Shown in pieces: positions 9,968 through 16,394 of a stretch of 16,394 nucleotides of DNA. Position 1 is the first letter of the stretch; every line of letters starts with the position of its first letter. Source of the stretch: Euperipatoides rowelli (lineage: Eukaryota; Onychophora; Udeonychophora; Euonychophora; Peripatopsidae); the NCBI GenBank assembly GCA_003024985.2, contig PXIH01S0085050.1; one strand, written 5' to 3'. The notes beneath the pieces are model-generated. The model made no database searches, was not told where the DNA came from, and was given only the letters and a program-made list of their open reading frames with translations. The position numbers were made by a program, and so were the translations under genes.

Positions 9968-10158
9968 TTGATCAATTTCATCTCCAAAACAACTGGCTAT
10001 TGCTTGTAGGTCCTCAATAGTTTTTAAATTTGTAGGAGCCACACATTTATCATAATCAAATATTTTCTGTTCTTCAGGAGGACTTGGGTTCTGGCGTAAT
10101 AAATAATGTAAACTTCCCTGTGTGCCATTATTTGGAGATGGCTTTATATTTAGAATTT
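9968..10158 (-). CDS. Internal coding exon of an unrecognised gene
   Basis: On the minus strand a pyrimidine-rich acceptor (taatctttttcag, AG at 10160-10159) is followed by 2 bases plus 63 open codons, then a donor CAA|GTAGGT (GT at 9967-9966). The exon is 191 bases, entered in phase 1 and left in phase 0. The peptide is clearly protein-like: a Pro/Asn/Gly-rich beginning (KPSPNNGTQGSLHYLL), NPSPPEEQKIFDYDKC, then helix-like NLKTIEDLQAIASCFGDE. The other frames of this strand do not read as protein. It has no methionine, so ATG-based ORF listing misses it. I do not recognise the protein and see no catalytic motif. Neighbouring minus-strand pieces at 11.0-12.0 kb and 7.0-7.4 kb may be other exons of the same gene, but phases and junctions could not be matched. 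Confidence 0.55.
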
Positions 10159-10973
10159 CTGAAAAAGATTAATATTTTTTTCTAATATATTGTATATGTT
10201 TAAAAATATAGTATATTAAGTTACTACTAATAATAATAATAATAACTAGCTTTAGTTATTATTAGCCTATTATTATTAGAAATTTAAAGCTATTTGTTGT
10301 TATTAATAGTCCATTAATGGTCACTTTCATAAGCTTCTTTATATACACAATATTCAATGTCTTGATTTGCTGTCCCAATAGTTAGAGTCTAATGATCTTA
10401 CTCTTGCAGCAAAGTTTGTGATCATTTTATTATAATGCCTGTCAAGCAGTAATTGCAGATATGCTGTATGTAAATTGGTGTCTGACCTAGGATTAGGACA
10501 ATTATTAGCTTATTATATGAGAGATTTTATTATCACTACTTGCATGAAATAAGTCCATTGCAGATTTTATTTCTAGTAATATTTTTTTCCTTACCGTACC
10601 TATCTACCTATTGTCTATTTTTATTGCTCACTCACTCCCGTTATCTATTTTTTTTTAAAATAAATATTCATATTTTTCTGTCTCTGATAAAATTTAGTTT
10701 ACTTATCTATGGCCTATTTTAGCCCCTTTTCCATTTCATTTTTTATGTGTGTGTTTAATGCATTAATTTTTTTTTTCTTGTCTTTAAATTTATGAAATAA
10801 ATTGCATATTTTTATTCTAATAATATTGTTTTTTTACCTATTTATCTATTCTTATTCTATGCCTTTCCCTAGTATTATTCAATTTTTATATTTTAATGTT
10901 TTTCCAAGAAGGAGAAAATAGTGTAGGACATTCTTAAAATGGCCCATCAGCACATTTAATAAAAAGGGCTCCC
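10159..10973. other. AT-rich, intron-like interval with an (AAT)n microsatellite
   Basis: It has long T-rich stretches on the plus strand (10560-10900) and a (taa)n run at 10228-10246 with partly inverted AT-rich repeats after it. No protein-like frame is present. The part around 10663-10790 resembles 14171-14310 (shared aatattcatatt and gtgtttaatgcat in the same order), so it may be one copy of a diverged dispersed repeat. Confidence 0.4.
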
Positions 10974-11174
10974 TTAGTAAAAAGTGGATTTTTTGTCTGG
11001 TGAGTGTTGTGTTTGGGGGAAGTTGCTAGTACAGTTCTGCATGAATGTTATCACTTGAAGGTTTAGGTGGGAATGCAAGACCCCCAATGGGATCCAGGGG
11101 GTTAGCTTCTGAAAGCAGTTAGTTTTTAAGGCTTTTAAATACTTAAGATGAGCATCGCTGATCGTTAAAAAATG
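10974..11174 (-). other. Possible exon, two competing frames
   Basis: On the minus strand a strong acceptor (tgttgttttaaatttcag) ends at 11175, opening a frame that begins HFLTISDAHLKYLKALKTN and continues to a stop at 10974. A second acceptor (actgctttcag, next base 11108) would open another frame reading NPLDPIGGLAFPPKPSSDN and on to a stop near 11027, with only a poor donor (CT|GTACTA at 11033). The segment is less AT-rich than its surroundings. I cannot tell which frame, if either, is used. Phase does not match the exon at 9968-10158 directly. Confidence 0.25.
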
Positions 11175-11542
11175 CTGAAATTTAAAACAACAAATAACAT
11201 ACAAAAAGTTATATTCATTAAAAAAAATATTTTTATTTTAAAGGTTTATTTTTCATTTTCTGCATTTTATTTCACCTCTTCAAATACCATGTAAGCCTAT
11301 AGTTTATTGATTTCTTTCAAAGTCCAGGATATTTTAAAGATTGTTCTCCAAAATGTAAATGATTTTGCAATTTTTAATGTTTGACTGCTTTACAAAAAAG
11401 TTTTATCTTTACAAATGTATAAATTTATAATTTTNAAAATAATTTTACTATAAAATCTTGACAGGAAATAAAAAATGTAAAGACTGACTTTGAACTGTTT
11501 TTATTATCATTAGTAATAACTTGTATAAAAATCAAATCATTC
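11175..11542. other. AT-rich interval, nothing recognised
   Basis: It has A/T runs, one ambiguous base (11435) and no protein-like frame. It would be intron if the minus-strand gene model holds. Confidence 0.4.
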
Positions 11543-11614
11543 TTAACACTGATATACTGAATATCCTAATCTATAATGTACCATAGATTAGGATATTCAG
11601 TATATCAGTGTTAA
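11543..11614. repeat. Perfect 32-bp inverted repeat, 8-base loop
   Basis: Bases 11543-11574 (ttaacactga...ctaatctat) are the exact reverse complement of 11583-11614, separated by aatgtacc (11575-11582). Pairing stops abruptly at both outer ends. A transcript from either strand would fold into a 72-base hairpin without a bulge. It is either the product of a recent template-switch event, a foldback element, or a small-RNA precursor. Perfect pairing without the usual mismatches argues slightly against a conserved microRNA. Confidence 0.9.
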
Positions 11615-11783
11615 TACAATATCAATAATTGCATTATCACACATCCGATCTTTATTCTCATTTAAATGACAAACTTATTTTTACAGTGTGAATGGAAAAG
11701 AAAATCCAAAAGTTTCGAGGAAAGTCAAAGATAGATTACTTTTGAATTGTGTGCAGTCTCTATATAAGAACACTAAAAAAAAT

Positions 11784-11800
11784 GGGGGGGGGGGGGGGGG
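11784..11800 (+). repeat. G17 homopolymer
   Basis: Seventeen consecutive G bases follow an A-rich run. On the minus strand this is a C17 tract just downstream of the candidate first exon. It could form a G-quadruplex and its true length may differ from the assembled one. Confidence 0.9.
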
Positions 11801-11867
11801 TAGAGCTGGGACCATGTTGACAATCGCCGACTAGCTGACCTTGCCAGTCTGATACTAGGAGAAAAGA

Positions 11868-11991
11868 TCGTATTTTTATATTTACAAATGATAATGTTAC
11901 AATCTTCTATCTTTACTACAAACTTGATCTCTTCTTTCTTCTGTACAAATTCTATCGACATTTCCCACGTGCTGTCATCCATTACAGCCAT
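11868..11991 (-). CDS. Candidate first coding exon, unknown protein
   Basis: ATG at 11991-11989 (GTGATGG context, G at +4) opens a minus-strand frame beginning MAVMDDSTWEMSIEFVQKK and continuing with alternating strand-like residues (EEIKFVVKIEDCN). The frame runs on to 11773 through the C17 tract, which is unlikely to be coding, so an earlier splice donor is expected. Possible GTs are the GTAAAG, GTAACA and GTAAAT words between about 11920 and 11885, none ideal, so the 3' limit is a guess. The CCAAT/GC-box segment at 12053-12188 lies 60-200 bases upstream, which supports a 5' exon. The protein is not recognised. The plus-strand frame over the same bases looks less protein-like. Confidence 0.35.
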
Positions 11992-12052
11992 CACAGTGAT
12001 TCTTCACAGAAATGACTTTAACAAAAGATTCTGTGTACTGAAAAAGCGCACA

Positions 12053-12188
12053 CAGCCAATGACCATGAAAAAAAAAAACTGCAGAGATACTCCGCCCCCT
12101 CGTGATCAAATCACCTCACCTGAATATACAGTATGTCAAGGAGTAAAGCATCTGTAGCTCAGACTAACATTGTCATCCAGCCAATTGG
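12053..12188 (-). promoter_or_regulatory. Putative CCAAT/GC-box promoter
   Basis: Two good NF-Y words on the plus strand (CAGCCAATGA at 12053-12062, CAGCCAATTGG at 12178-12188) flank a GC box (tccgccccct, 12091-12100; GGGGCGG on the minus strand). Local base composition is less AT-rich than the surroundings. This is a typical TATA-less promoter arrangement, and the candidate ATG at 11991 lies just downstream on the minus strand. A bidirectional promoter is possible, but no plus-strand gene is evident. Confidence 0.4.
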
Positions 12189-12228
12189 AGGTCGCCTTGC
12201 ATTCTGTGTGCGGTATAGTGTGTTATTA

Positions 12229-12306
12229 TTTTTTTAAAAGGAATTACCTATTCCTACGGGGAATTGAAATAATACTTTACTACCGTAGTCATTCCTACGT
12301 GTACAC
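12229..12306 (+). repeat. Left arm of imperfect inverted repeat (possible DNA-transposon end)
   Basis: ttttttaaaagg, then attcctacg 8 bases later, matches in inverted orientation the segment ending at 13446 (same two words, 8-9 bases apart). The word attcctacg recurs at 12290-12298, and a weaker match to the right arm continues to about 12306. The arms enclose the LINE fragment. No target-site duplication was found. Confidence 0.3.
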
Positions 12307-12519
12307 TTAATCAAACAGATCATTTGCTCGTGCGTAGAATCATACACATTATAGATTATTGTATTTAAATTCAAATTTACATTTTAAAATTAGAAAGTGA
12401 CATATAAGCTAGCATGTTTTATGTAATAGTTCAATTAATCTCCAACATCGAAACTATTTTTAATGATGCACATGACAGAAGCATGATCCTTAATACTTCT
12501 CTTTTTTCGAATCCATGAC

Positions 12520-13312
12520 TTTGCCAGAATCAACCATTCCTTTAGTGTTTTCTTTGATAATACTAATTTACAAGAAAAAGCTGAATGTAAAATTTTAGGC
12601 ATTTTCATACAAAACAACCTTAAATGGGATAGACATATTGAGCTTATTTTATCTAAGGCCTCTCAAAGACTCTTTATAATTTACAAAATGAAAAAAATTG
12701 GTACCAGCTTATCAATTTTAATACATCTTTACAAAACTTTCATATGACCGGTGATTGAGTATTGTTGTCTGGTGTGGGTTGGAGCAATCACTGTTAATCA
12801 TATTAAAAGAATGGAAGCTATTCAAATCAGAGTAGTGAAAGTTGTTTTAGGCAAGGAATTTAAGGACTATAACAATGCCCTTTCTTTGCTCAACATTGAA
12901 AGTCTATCCGATAGAAGACAATCTTTATCAATCGTCTTTGCAAAAAAATTCTTTAAACAGTACCCTTCTTACTGCCCGCCAACTAACTTTGAAATGGCGG
13001 GTAAAAACACTCATAACTCAAGCAAATTCCATCAACAATACATCAAGATTAAGCGATACAAAAATTTTCCCATTCCTTTTCTATATAATCTACTAAATCA
13101 ATCCAATTTCTAAATTTTTTTTTTTGTTTTATTAACTTTTAGCATTTGATGTATTTATTCCTTTCATTCTCTTCATTGGTTATCCTTATGAATATCTCAA
13201 CTGTAACTTGAATCCACGTCCTCTCGGAGGGATAGGATTCTTGCCTAATCTATTCTTATGTAAGTTTTGTTAATAGTTAATAAGCATATACCCATAATAA
13301 TAATAATAATTT
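12520..13312 (+). mobile_element. LINE 3' fragment (Jockey/CR1/L2-group reverse transcriptase C-terminus and 3' UTR)
   Basis: A plus-strand frame reads ECKILGIFIQNNLKWDRHI (near 12589), KASQRLFIIYKMKK, LIHLYKTFI, then TGA at 12745-12747, then IEYCCLVW and KRMEAIQIRVVKVVLG, ending at TAA 13111-13113. This is the post-palm part of a non-LTR retrotransposon reverse transcriptase, where the word order LG..I...L.W..HI, YK..I.P.IEY...VW and the RLE-QKRAL-like region is typical of the Jockey/CR1/L2 group. The catalytic YADD region and endonuclease are missing, as expected of 5' truncation; residues upstream of about 12540 are unreadable. A roughly 180-base 3' UTR follows and the copy ends in (ATA)n at 13294-13310, the tail type of this group. 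Minus-strand and overlapping frames here are shadows. Confidence 0.8.
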
Positions 13313-13369
13313 AATTTAAAAAGTTCTCCATTCTATATTTCAGTTTACATTCAGTTAGCATTGGGGAAA

Positions 13370-13446
13370 TACGATAATCATTTACCACACGTGCGTAGGT
13401 CACTCTACCCAACGTAGGAATAATACCGACCTTTTAAAAAAGCTTT
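13370..13446 (-). repeat. Right arm of imperfect inverted repeat
   Basis: Read on the minus strand from 13446 it gives ttttttaaaagg, then attcctacg, then cctacgcacgtgtgg, parallel to the left arm at 12229-12306. Together with that arm it would delimit a roughly 1.2-kb element, into which the LINE fragment was inserted. The similarity is partial and may be chance in AT-rich DNA. Confidence 0.3.
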
Positions 13447-13463
13447 TATATTTATGTTGGACT

Positions 13464-14021
13464 TAGGGTCAGTGTGTGGTTAAGACTAGAGATCCTTTAA
13501 TTTGCTATTATAGTCATGTTGAAGTTAGGGTCTGGGTCTGTATGACAATGTTTGGTTTTAGATTCTTATTTATTTATTTTTTAAACGCTAATGTCAAGGA
13601 GTTTGGTGGCTGTGCTCGTACCTCATAACCAGGCTCCTTCACTGCATTTCCCTTTTTTAAAAAATAAAAAATATGTACAAACTTAATATATGTTGGAAAA
13701 AAGTCTACTTGTCAAAGTCTAATCCGAGGTTAGATCTCCTTGGATTCGAACCAGTGACCAGTTTTGTCGCTGTAGCGCCAAGTCCTGAATCAACTAGCCC
13801 TGCAGGGCTTGCATTCCCCTTTTATTCAATTTTTTTTGTCTTGTTTGAGCTAAATTCCACTTTAGGGTTCCCCTAAGATTGCCACTATATACATAGCATT
13901 GCTCTAGTTAAACATACTCAAAAAGAGTTATTGCAACTCTTGATTATCTTAGGGTTGGAACTTGGGATTTAGTGGATTTCACAATAGTTGAGTTAGGGTT
14001 CAGGGTAAGGATAAGGTTAGG
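13464..14021 (+). repeat. Scattered telomere-like TTAGGG words
   Basis: tagggt occurs at 13464, 13526, 13863, 13950 and 13994, with the denser run agttagggttcagggtaagg and ataaggttagg at 13991-14021. Most lie in short blocks that also share gttg and ggtctgg context. This may be a decayed interstitial telomere-like repeat or a G-rich-strand simple repeat, interrupted by the tRNA-like insert at 13735-13805. The part 13560-13730 is otherwise A/T-rich without genes. Confidence 0.35.
13735..13805 (-). repeat. tRNA-like SINE head
   Basis: On the minus strand GGTTCGAATCC (13752-13742) is a perfect polymerase III B box, preceded 45 bases upstream by an A-box-like tagttgattcagg (from 13797). The spacing fits a tRNA-derived promoter. 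A 14-base palindrome agccctgcagggct (13795-13808) marks its 5' edge. No SINE body could be defined beyond the B box, so a tRNA pseudogene is the alternative. The open frame on the plus strand here is incidental. Confidence 0.45.
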
Positions 14022-14480
14022 ACTGTAATAAAATATTAAAACTGTCCAAAAAAGGTTTGGCAGCTTTTTGTTATGTCTAATATGACTGCTGGGGGAAACG
14101 TAAAGTGGAATTGTGCCCCCCAACTTACCTATCTTTTATTTCTATATTATTTTCTTTCCCAGAAAATCTTAATATTCATATTGTTCATCTGACTCAAAAC
14201 TTAGCTAACCATATAGGTTACCTATTTATCTGTATCTTTCATTATTCCTCCCCCCCCCCATTTTTTCTATTTATTTGTGTTTAATGCATGTAATTATTTA
14301 TATGTTTTTCTTGGTGTTTATTTACAGTATATATTTTGTCTTGTTTGTGTAAATTTAGCAAACTAGCACTCCTTCCCAGTTAATTTGGGTGATTAAAGTG
14401 TCACTTATTGGGTTCCGTTTCTAGGCTCTCGTTAAAAATATCATCTACTGTGTTCAGCCCACTGGAGTCGTTTACACTAA
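14022..14480. other. AT-rich interval with C10 run and a possible dispersed repeat
   Basis: A C10 run lies at 14250-14259. The part 14171-14310 shares aatattcatatt and gtgtttaatgcat (14277-14289), in the same order and at similar spacing, with 10663-10790. No gene was recognised. Confidence 0.35.
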
Positions 14481-14483
14481 ATT

Positions 14484-14640
14484 ATACATATTATTATTAT
14501 TATTGCGTTTTTATTCAAACACGTAGAACAAAATACAGATATTCTTAAATAACACAAAATAATTTGTTTGTTGCTTATATTTGACATTAGTGCAACTAAG
14601 AGAAAAAGGCTATAGCCCTGAAGGATGTTAGCTTAATTTA
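14484..14640 (-). mobile_element. LINE-like 3' tail
   Basis: On the minus strand the segment runs cagggctatagcc... to gtttgaataaaaacgc and then (aat)n at 14504-14489. A 3' UTR with AATAAA directly before a trinucleotide tail is how many Jockey/CR1-group LINEs end, like the plus-strand copy ending at 13310. No coding part is attached. It could alternatively be the end of a SINE that uses such a LINE tail. Confidence 0.35.
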
Positions 14641-14714
14641 CAATATATTCCAAAAAAAAATATGATTAGGGGGAAAAAAAAGTACATAATAATAAAGATA
14701 GCTCACAAAATCAC

Positions 14715-14872
14715 CGCATCAAACACCAGTCCCACATCACTAGAAAAAAGTATACTAGATTCAGATGGAAAACCATTTAACGTAATTAAATTCCAATCCA
14801 TAGATAGATTTCCAAGGTGTTCTATTTCAAACAACCGTTCAAAGTCCTGTTTCAGTGGGAATTGATCCATCT
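14715..14872 (-). CDS. Possible coding exon, unknown acidic peptide
   Basis: On the minus strand a pyrimidine-rich acceptor (ttatttttttgtgatgcag, next base 14872) leads into ATG 14870 and an open frame starting MDQFPLKQDFERLFEIEHLG and continuing with NGFPSESSILFSSDVGLVFD. A weak donor (GCG|GTGATT, GT at 14714-14713) precedes the in-frame stop at 14705-14703. Alternating acidic and bulky hydrophobic residues resemble a transactivation-type segment, but nothing specific is recognised. The plus-strand frame over the same bases (14662-14865) is the competing reading and appears less protein-like. It may belong to the same minus-strand gene as pieces further left or to another relic. Confidence 0.3.
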
Positions 14873-15600
14873 CTGCATCACAAAAAAATAATCCAGGTGA
14901 AAACATTTTTTACTTTCAAAACTAAATCGAGAGTTCAAGTTCCATTTACAATAAAACACTTTTATTCCAACAGAAACATCTCAATACACCGTCCTCTTCG
15001 CTATTGTTAAAACGTTATTCAAAGTTTGTGAAACCAGCTCAAATATGGCAAAAGTCAGCAATCCCAATAAAATTACGTTTAAAATAAAAATTGATGATAA
15101 ATAAGATGAATAATAGGTAAAATAAATATTCATACTTCTGAATAAATCATTTTTAAAATTAAAATTCAAAGATAATTAAAAAAAAAACCCATTCGTCATA
15201 GACCTCTAAAATTGCCTGATCTATCACAACTTTTATGATCTATATAATATAGACATCTCACTGCAAATCCAATAATCACTTTGATAAATTTTCATTTCAG
15301 GAAGAATCAATGAAGGTATAGCCTATATAAAAATAATAAGTTAAAAAATTAAATAAAAAGTTATTTACAAACAAAACCATACTATTTACAAGATTAATAA
15401 AGCGGCCATTTAAGGTGCTACATTTGTCTAATATGAATGTATTAATATATAATTTTGTATCAATGAATTAGCATTTATACAAATTTATATAGCCTAAATA
15501 TTTATTATTCGTTTATTAGAGACTAAAAATATATACAATTGGCATAAAATATAAATTACAGTAGGCTATATATTATGCGGTAATAATTTGAGTACTATTT
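14873..15600. other. AT-rich interval, no confident gene
   Basis: Opposing short frames overlap around 14960-15110: a plus-strand piece after attccaacag containing TSQYTVLFAIVKTLFKVCE, and a hydrophobic minus-strand frame. Neither has good splice sites or recognisable similarity. The rest (15170-15600) is A/T-rich with nothing recognised. Confidence 0.35.
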
Positions 15601-15607
15601 GGGACGG

Positions 15608-15645
15608 TAGCTCACAAGGTGGATAGGAATACCGATTACAATAAA
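15608..15645 (+). repeat. Isolated polymerase III A-box / truncated tRNA-like head
   Basis: gggacggtagctcacaagg includes tagctcacaagg (15608-15619), an exact match to TRGYNNANNNGG, followed by ggataggaataccgatt. It resembles the head at 6414-6482 (ggtggata). No B box follows within 60 bases, so this is at best a truncated SINE head. Confidence 0.3.
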
Positions 15646-15789
15646 ATAACATTGATTGGTTTTATGTTACATGTTAGGGAAATAAAAGAACATAATATAA
15701 AATCAATGAAGCTGATTATCTTTTCAGCCTTTAGCCTTTGTCTGCATCAATGATTAAATTGTTCAATCAGTTAGTTTCTCTCACATCAT

Positions 15790-15955
15790 TAAGATCATGA
15801 TAAATTTGCAAACAATCTGATTCCCACAATGATCGCATTCAACAGTTAATCCAAGAGTTTACTCAGCTACCCGAATGAAGGGTTGGCTCTAATCATTTCA
15901 TCTAAAATTTCATTGTTATCTGAGTGGGATGGATTCACAAGACAATACAGGATCC
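15790..15955 (-). pseudogene. Short coding-like relic, unknown
   Basis: The minus strand reads HSDNNEILDEMIRANPSFG to a stop at 15869-15867. A second frame then contains LTVECDHCGNQIVCKF with two Cys-x2-Cys-like cysteines. The quality and the hand-over between frames suggest a decayed exon or transposon piece. An acceptor-like ttttaatag lies near 15957. No family is recognised. Confidence 0.25.
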
Positions 15956-16081
15956 TATTAAAACAGTTGAACCATTACCAGTAGACTTTGATAATTATAG
16001 AAAAAAAAACATCAGATATCATTAAAGTTAAAATCAAAATAAATATTCAATCTTGAGCCCTAGTAAACAGGTCCTGAGTAA

Positions 16082-16309
16082 ATGAGCATGACCACAGAAA
16101 GTGCAGGATATACTGTATATGCTGGTGGTTCGAGAACCGGCCATCAGCAGGGACAAAAATTTGCAAAGTTTTTTTTTCTGAGTTTAATTGACTCAAAAAA
16201 TTATCCAGAGCAGATTGGAAGGTCCTTACTATATAAATTGAGAGTTATTCACCACGGAAGAGTGGATATTGTCAAAAAGCACAGAAGACNACCATTTGAA
16301 TTACTGTAA
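16082..16309 (+). other. Unassigned open frame with an ambiguous base
   Basis: A 75-codon plus-strand frame ends at 16309. The second half (RSLLYKLRVIHHGRVDIVKK) is protein-like, while the first half spans a tRNA-like ggttcgagaacc word and a T run. One N lies at 16290. It has no recognisable domain or upstream promoter and may be chance or a transposon piece. 15960-16081 holds nothing recognised. Confidence 0.15.
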
Positions 16310-16328
16310 TGAATTATATTGCTTGCCC

Positions 16329-16394
16329 AATGCATTGGTCCACTGCTCAAATAAATCGACCCACTGCTCAAATGCATCGACCCACTGCTCAAAT
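16329..16394 (+). repeat. 21-bp tandem repeat running off the window end
   Basis: Three 21-base units start at 16329, 16350 and 16371 (core cgacccactgctcaaatgca; the first unit has ttggtc in place of tcgacc), and a fourth begins at 16392. The last two complete units differ at only two positions, showing recent amplification. The full array length is unknown because the sequence stops inside it. Confidence 0.85.

Noticed and set aside
10540-10722. Plus-strand 60-codon hydrophobic frame
   Set aside because: The T-rich DNA gives a Phe/Leu/Ile-only peptide; it is a composition artefact.
12435-12617. Minus-strand open frame
   Set aside because: Antisense shadow of the LINE reverse transcriptase frame on the plus strand.
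12875-13096. Second plus-strand frame inside the LINE
   Set aside because: Out-of-frame shadow of the readable reverse transcriptase frame.
13608-13650. Possible tRNA-like head (tggtggctgtgctcg...cctcataacc)
   Set aside because: Neither an A-box nor a B-box consensus is met well enough.
14981-15169. Minus-strand frame resembling a membrane segment
   Set aside because: AT-rich composition explains the Ile/Leu/Phe content; there is no start context, splice site or recognised family.
16120-16150. ggttcgagaacc as a tRNA B box
   Set aside because: No A box at the right distance upstream, and the word is itself a small palindrome.
1-16394. An intact undescribed enzyme system or operon
   Set aside because: No intact long reading frame, gene cluster or conserved module is visible; coding signals are single exons or decayed element genes.

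Overview
The window looks like AT-rich metazoan nuclear DNA, estimated by eye at about 30% G+C. The evidence is a set of eukaryotic transposon relics (a copia integrase piece, the 3' half of a Jockey/CR1/L2-group LINE, tRNA-derived SINEs), splice-site-bounded coding pieces, TATA/CCAAT/GC-box promoters, and a C2H2 zinc-finger-DNA polymerase B relic of the kind carried by animal Maverick/Polinton-type or adintovirus-like elements. The species cannot be named from the sequence; an invertebrate or basal deuterostome is a guess. There are no rRNA genes, CRISPR arrays or bacterial-type operons, and no intact long gene.

Layout. 1-4480: a minus-strand element relic. It holds a TATA/CCAAT promoter (4351-4480), a decayed protein-primed-type DNA polymerase with three zinc fingers at its N terminus (4236 down to about 1036), and downstream on the same strand an unrecognised broken coding stretch (784 down to 170). 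4604-5440: a diverged tandem array in which ETS-like (CCGGAAGT) and YY1-like (GCCATCTTGG) words recur together, directly upstream of the polymerase promoter. 5460-7038: mostly featureless AT-rich DNA with a tRNA-like sequence and a 25-bp minisatellite.

7039-12190: probably part of a minus-strand split gene. A two-CCAAT plus GC-box promoter-like segment (12053-12188) lies just upstream of a short ATG-led coding piece (11991). It is followed by a possible exon near 11.0-11.2 kb, a good internal exon (10158-9968) with matching acceptor and donor, and a possible terminal exon (7434-7039) ending in a lysine-rich tail. Two copies of one SINE family and a copia fragment sit between these pieces, as expected of introns. 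That all the pieces belong to one gene is inference.

12229-13446: a LINE 3' fragment ending in (ATA)n, flanked by imperfect inverted repeats that may be the termini of an older DNA transposon. 13.4-14.6 kb: scattered TTAGGG-like words, a minus-strand tRNA-like SINE head and a second LINE-like 3' tail. 14.7-16.0 kb: two further minus-strand coding-like pieces. The window ends inside a 21-bp tandem repeat.

The main points for follow-up are the polymerase relic with its unknown neighbour, the ETS/YY1 array upstream of it, the hidden split gene around 10 kb, and a perfect 32-bp-stem hairpin at 11543-11614.
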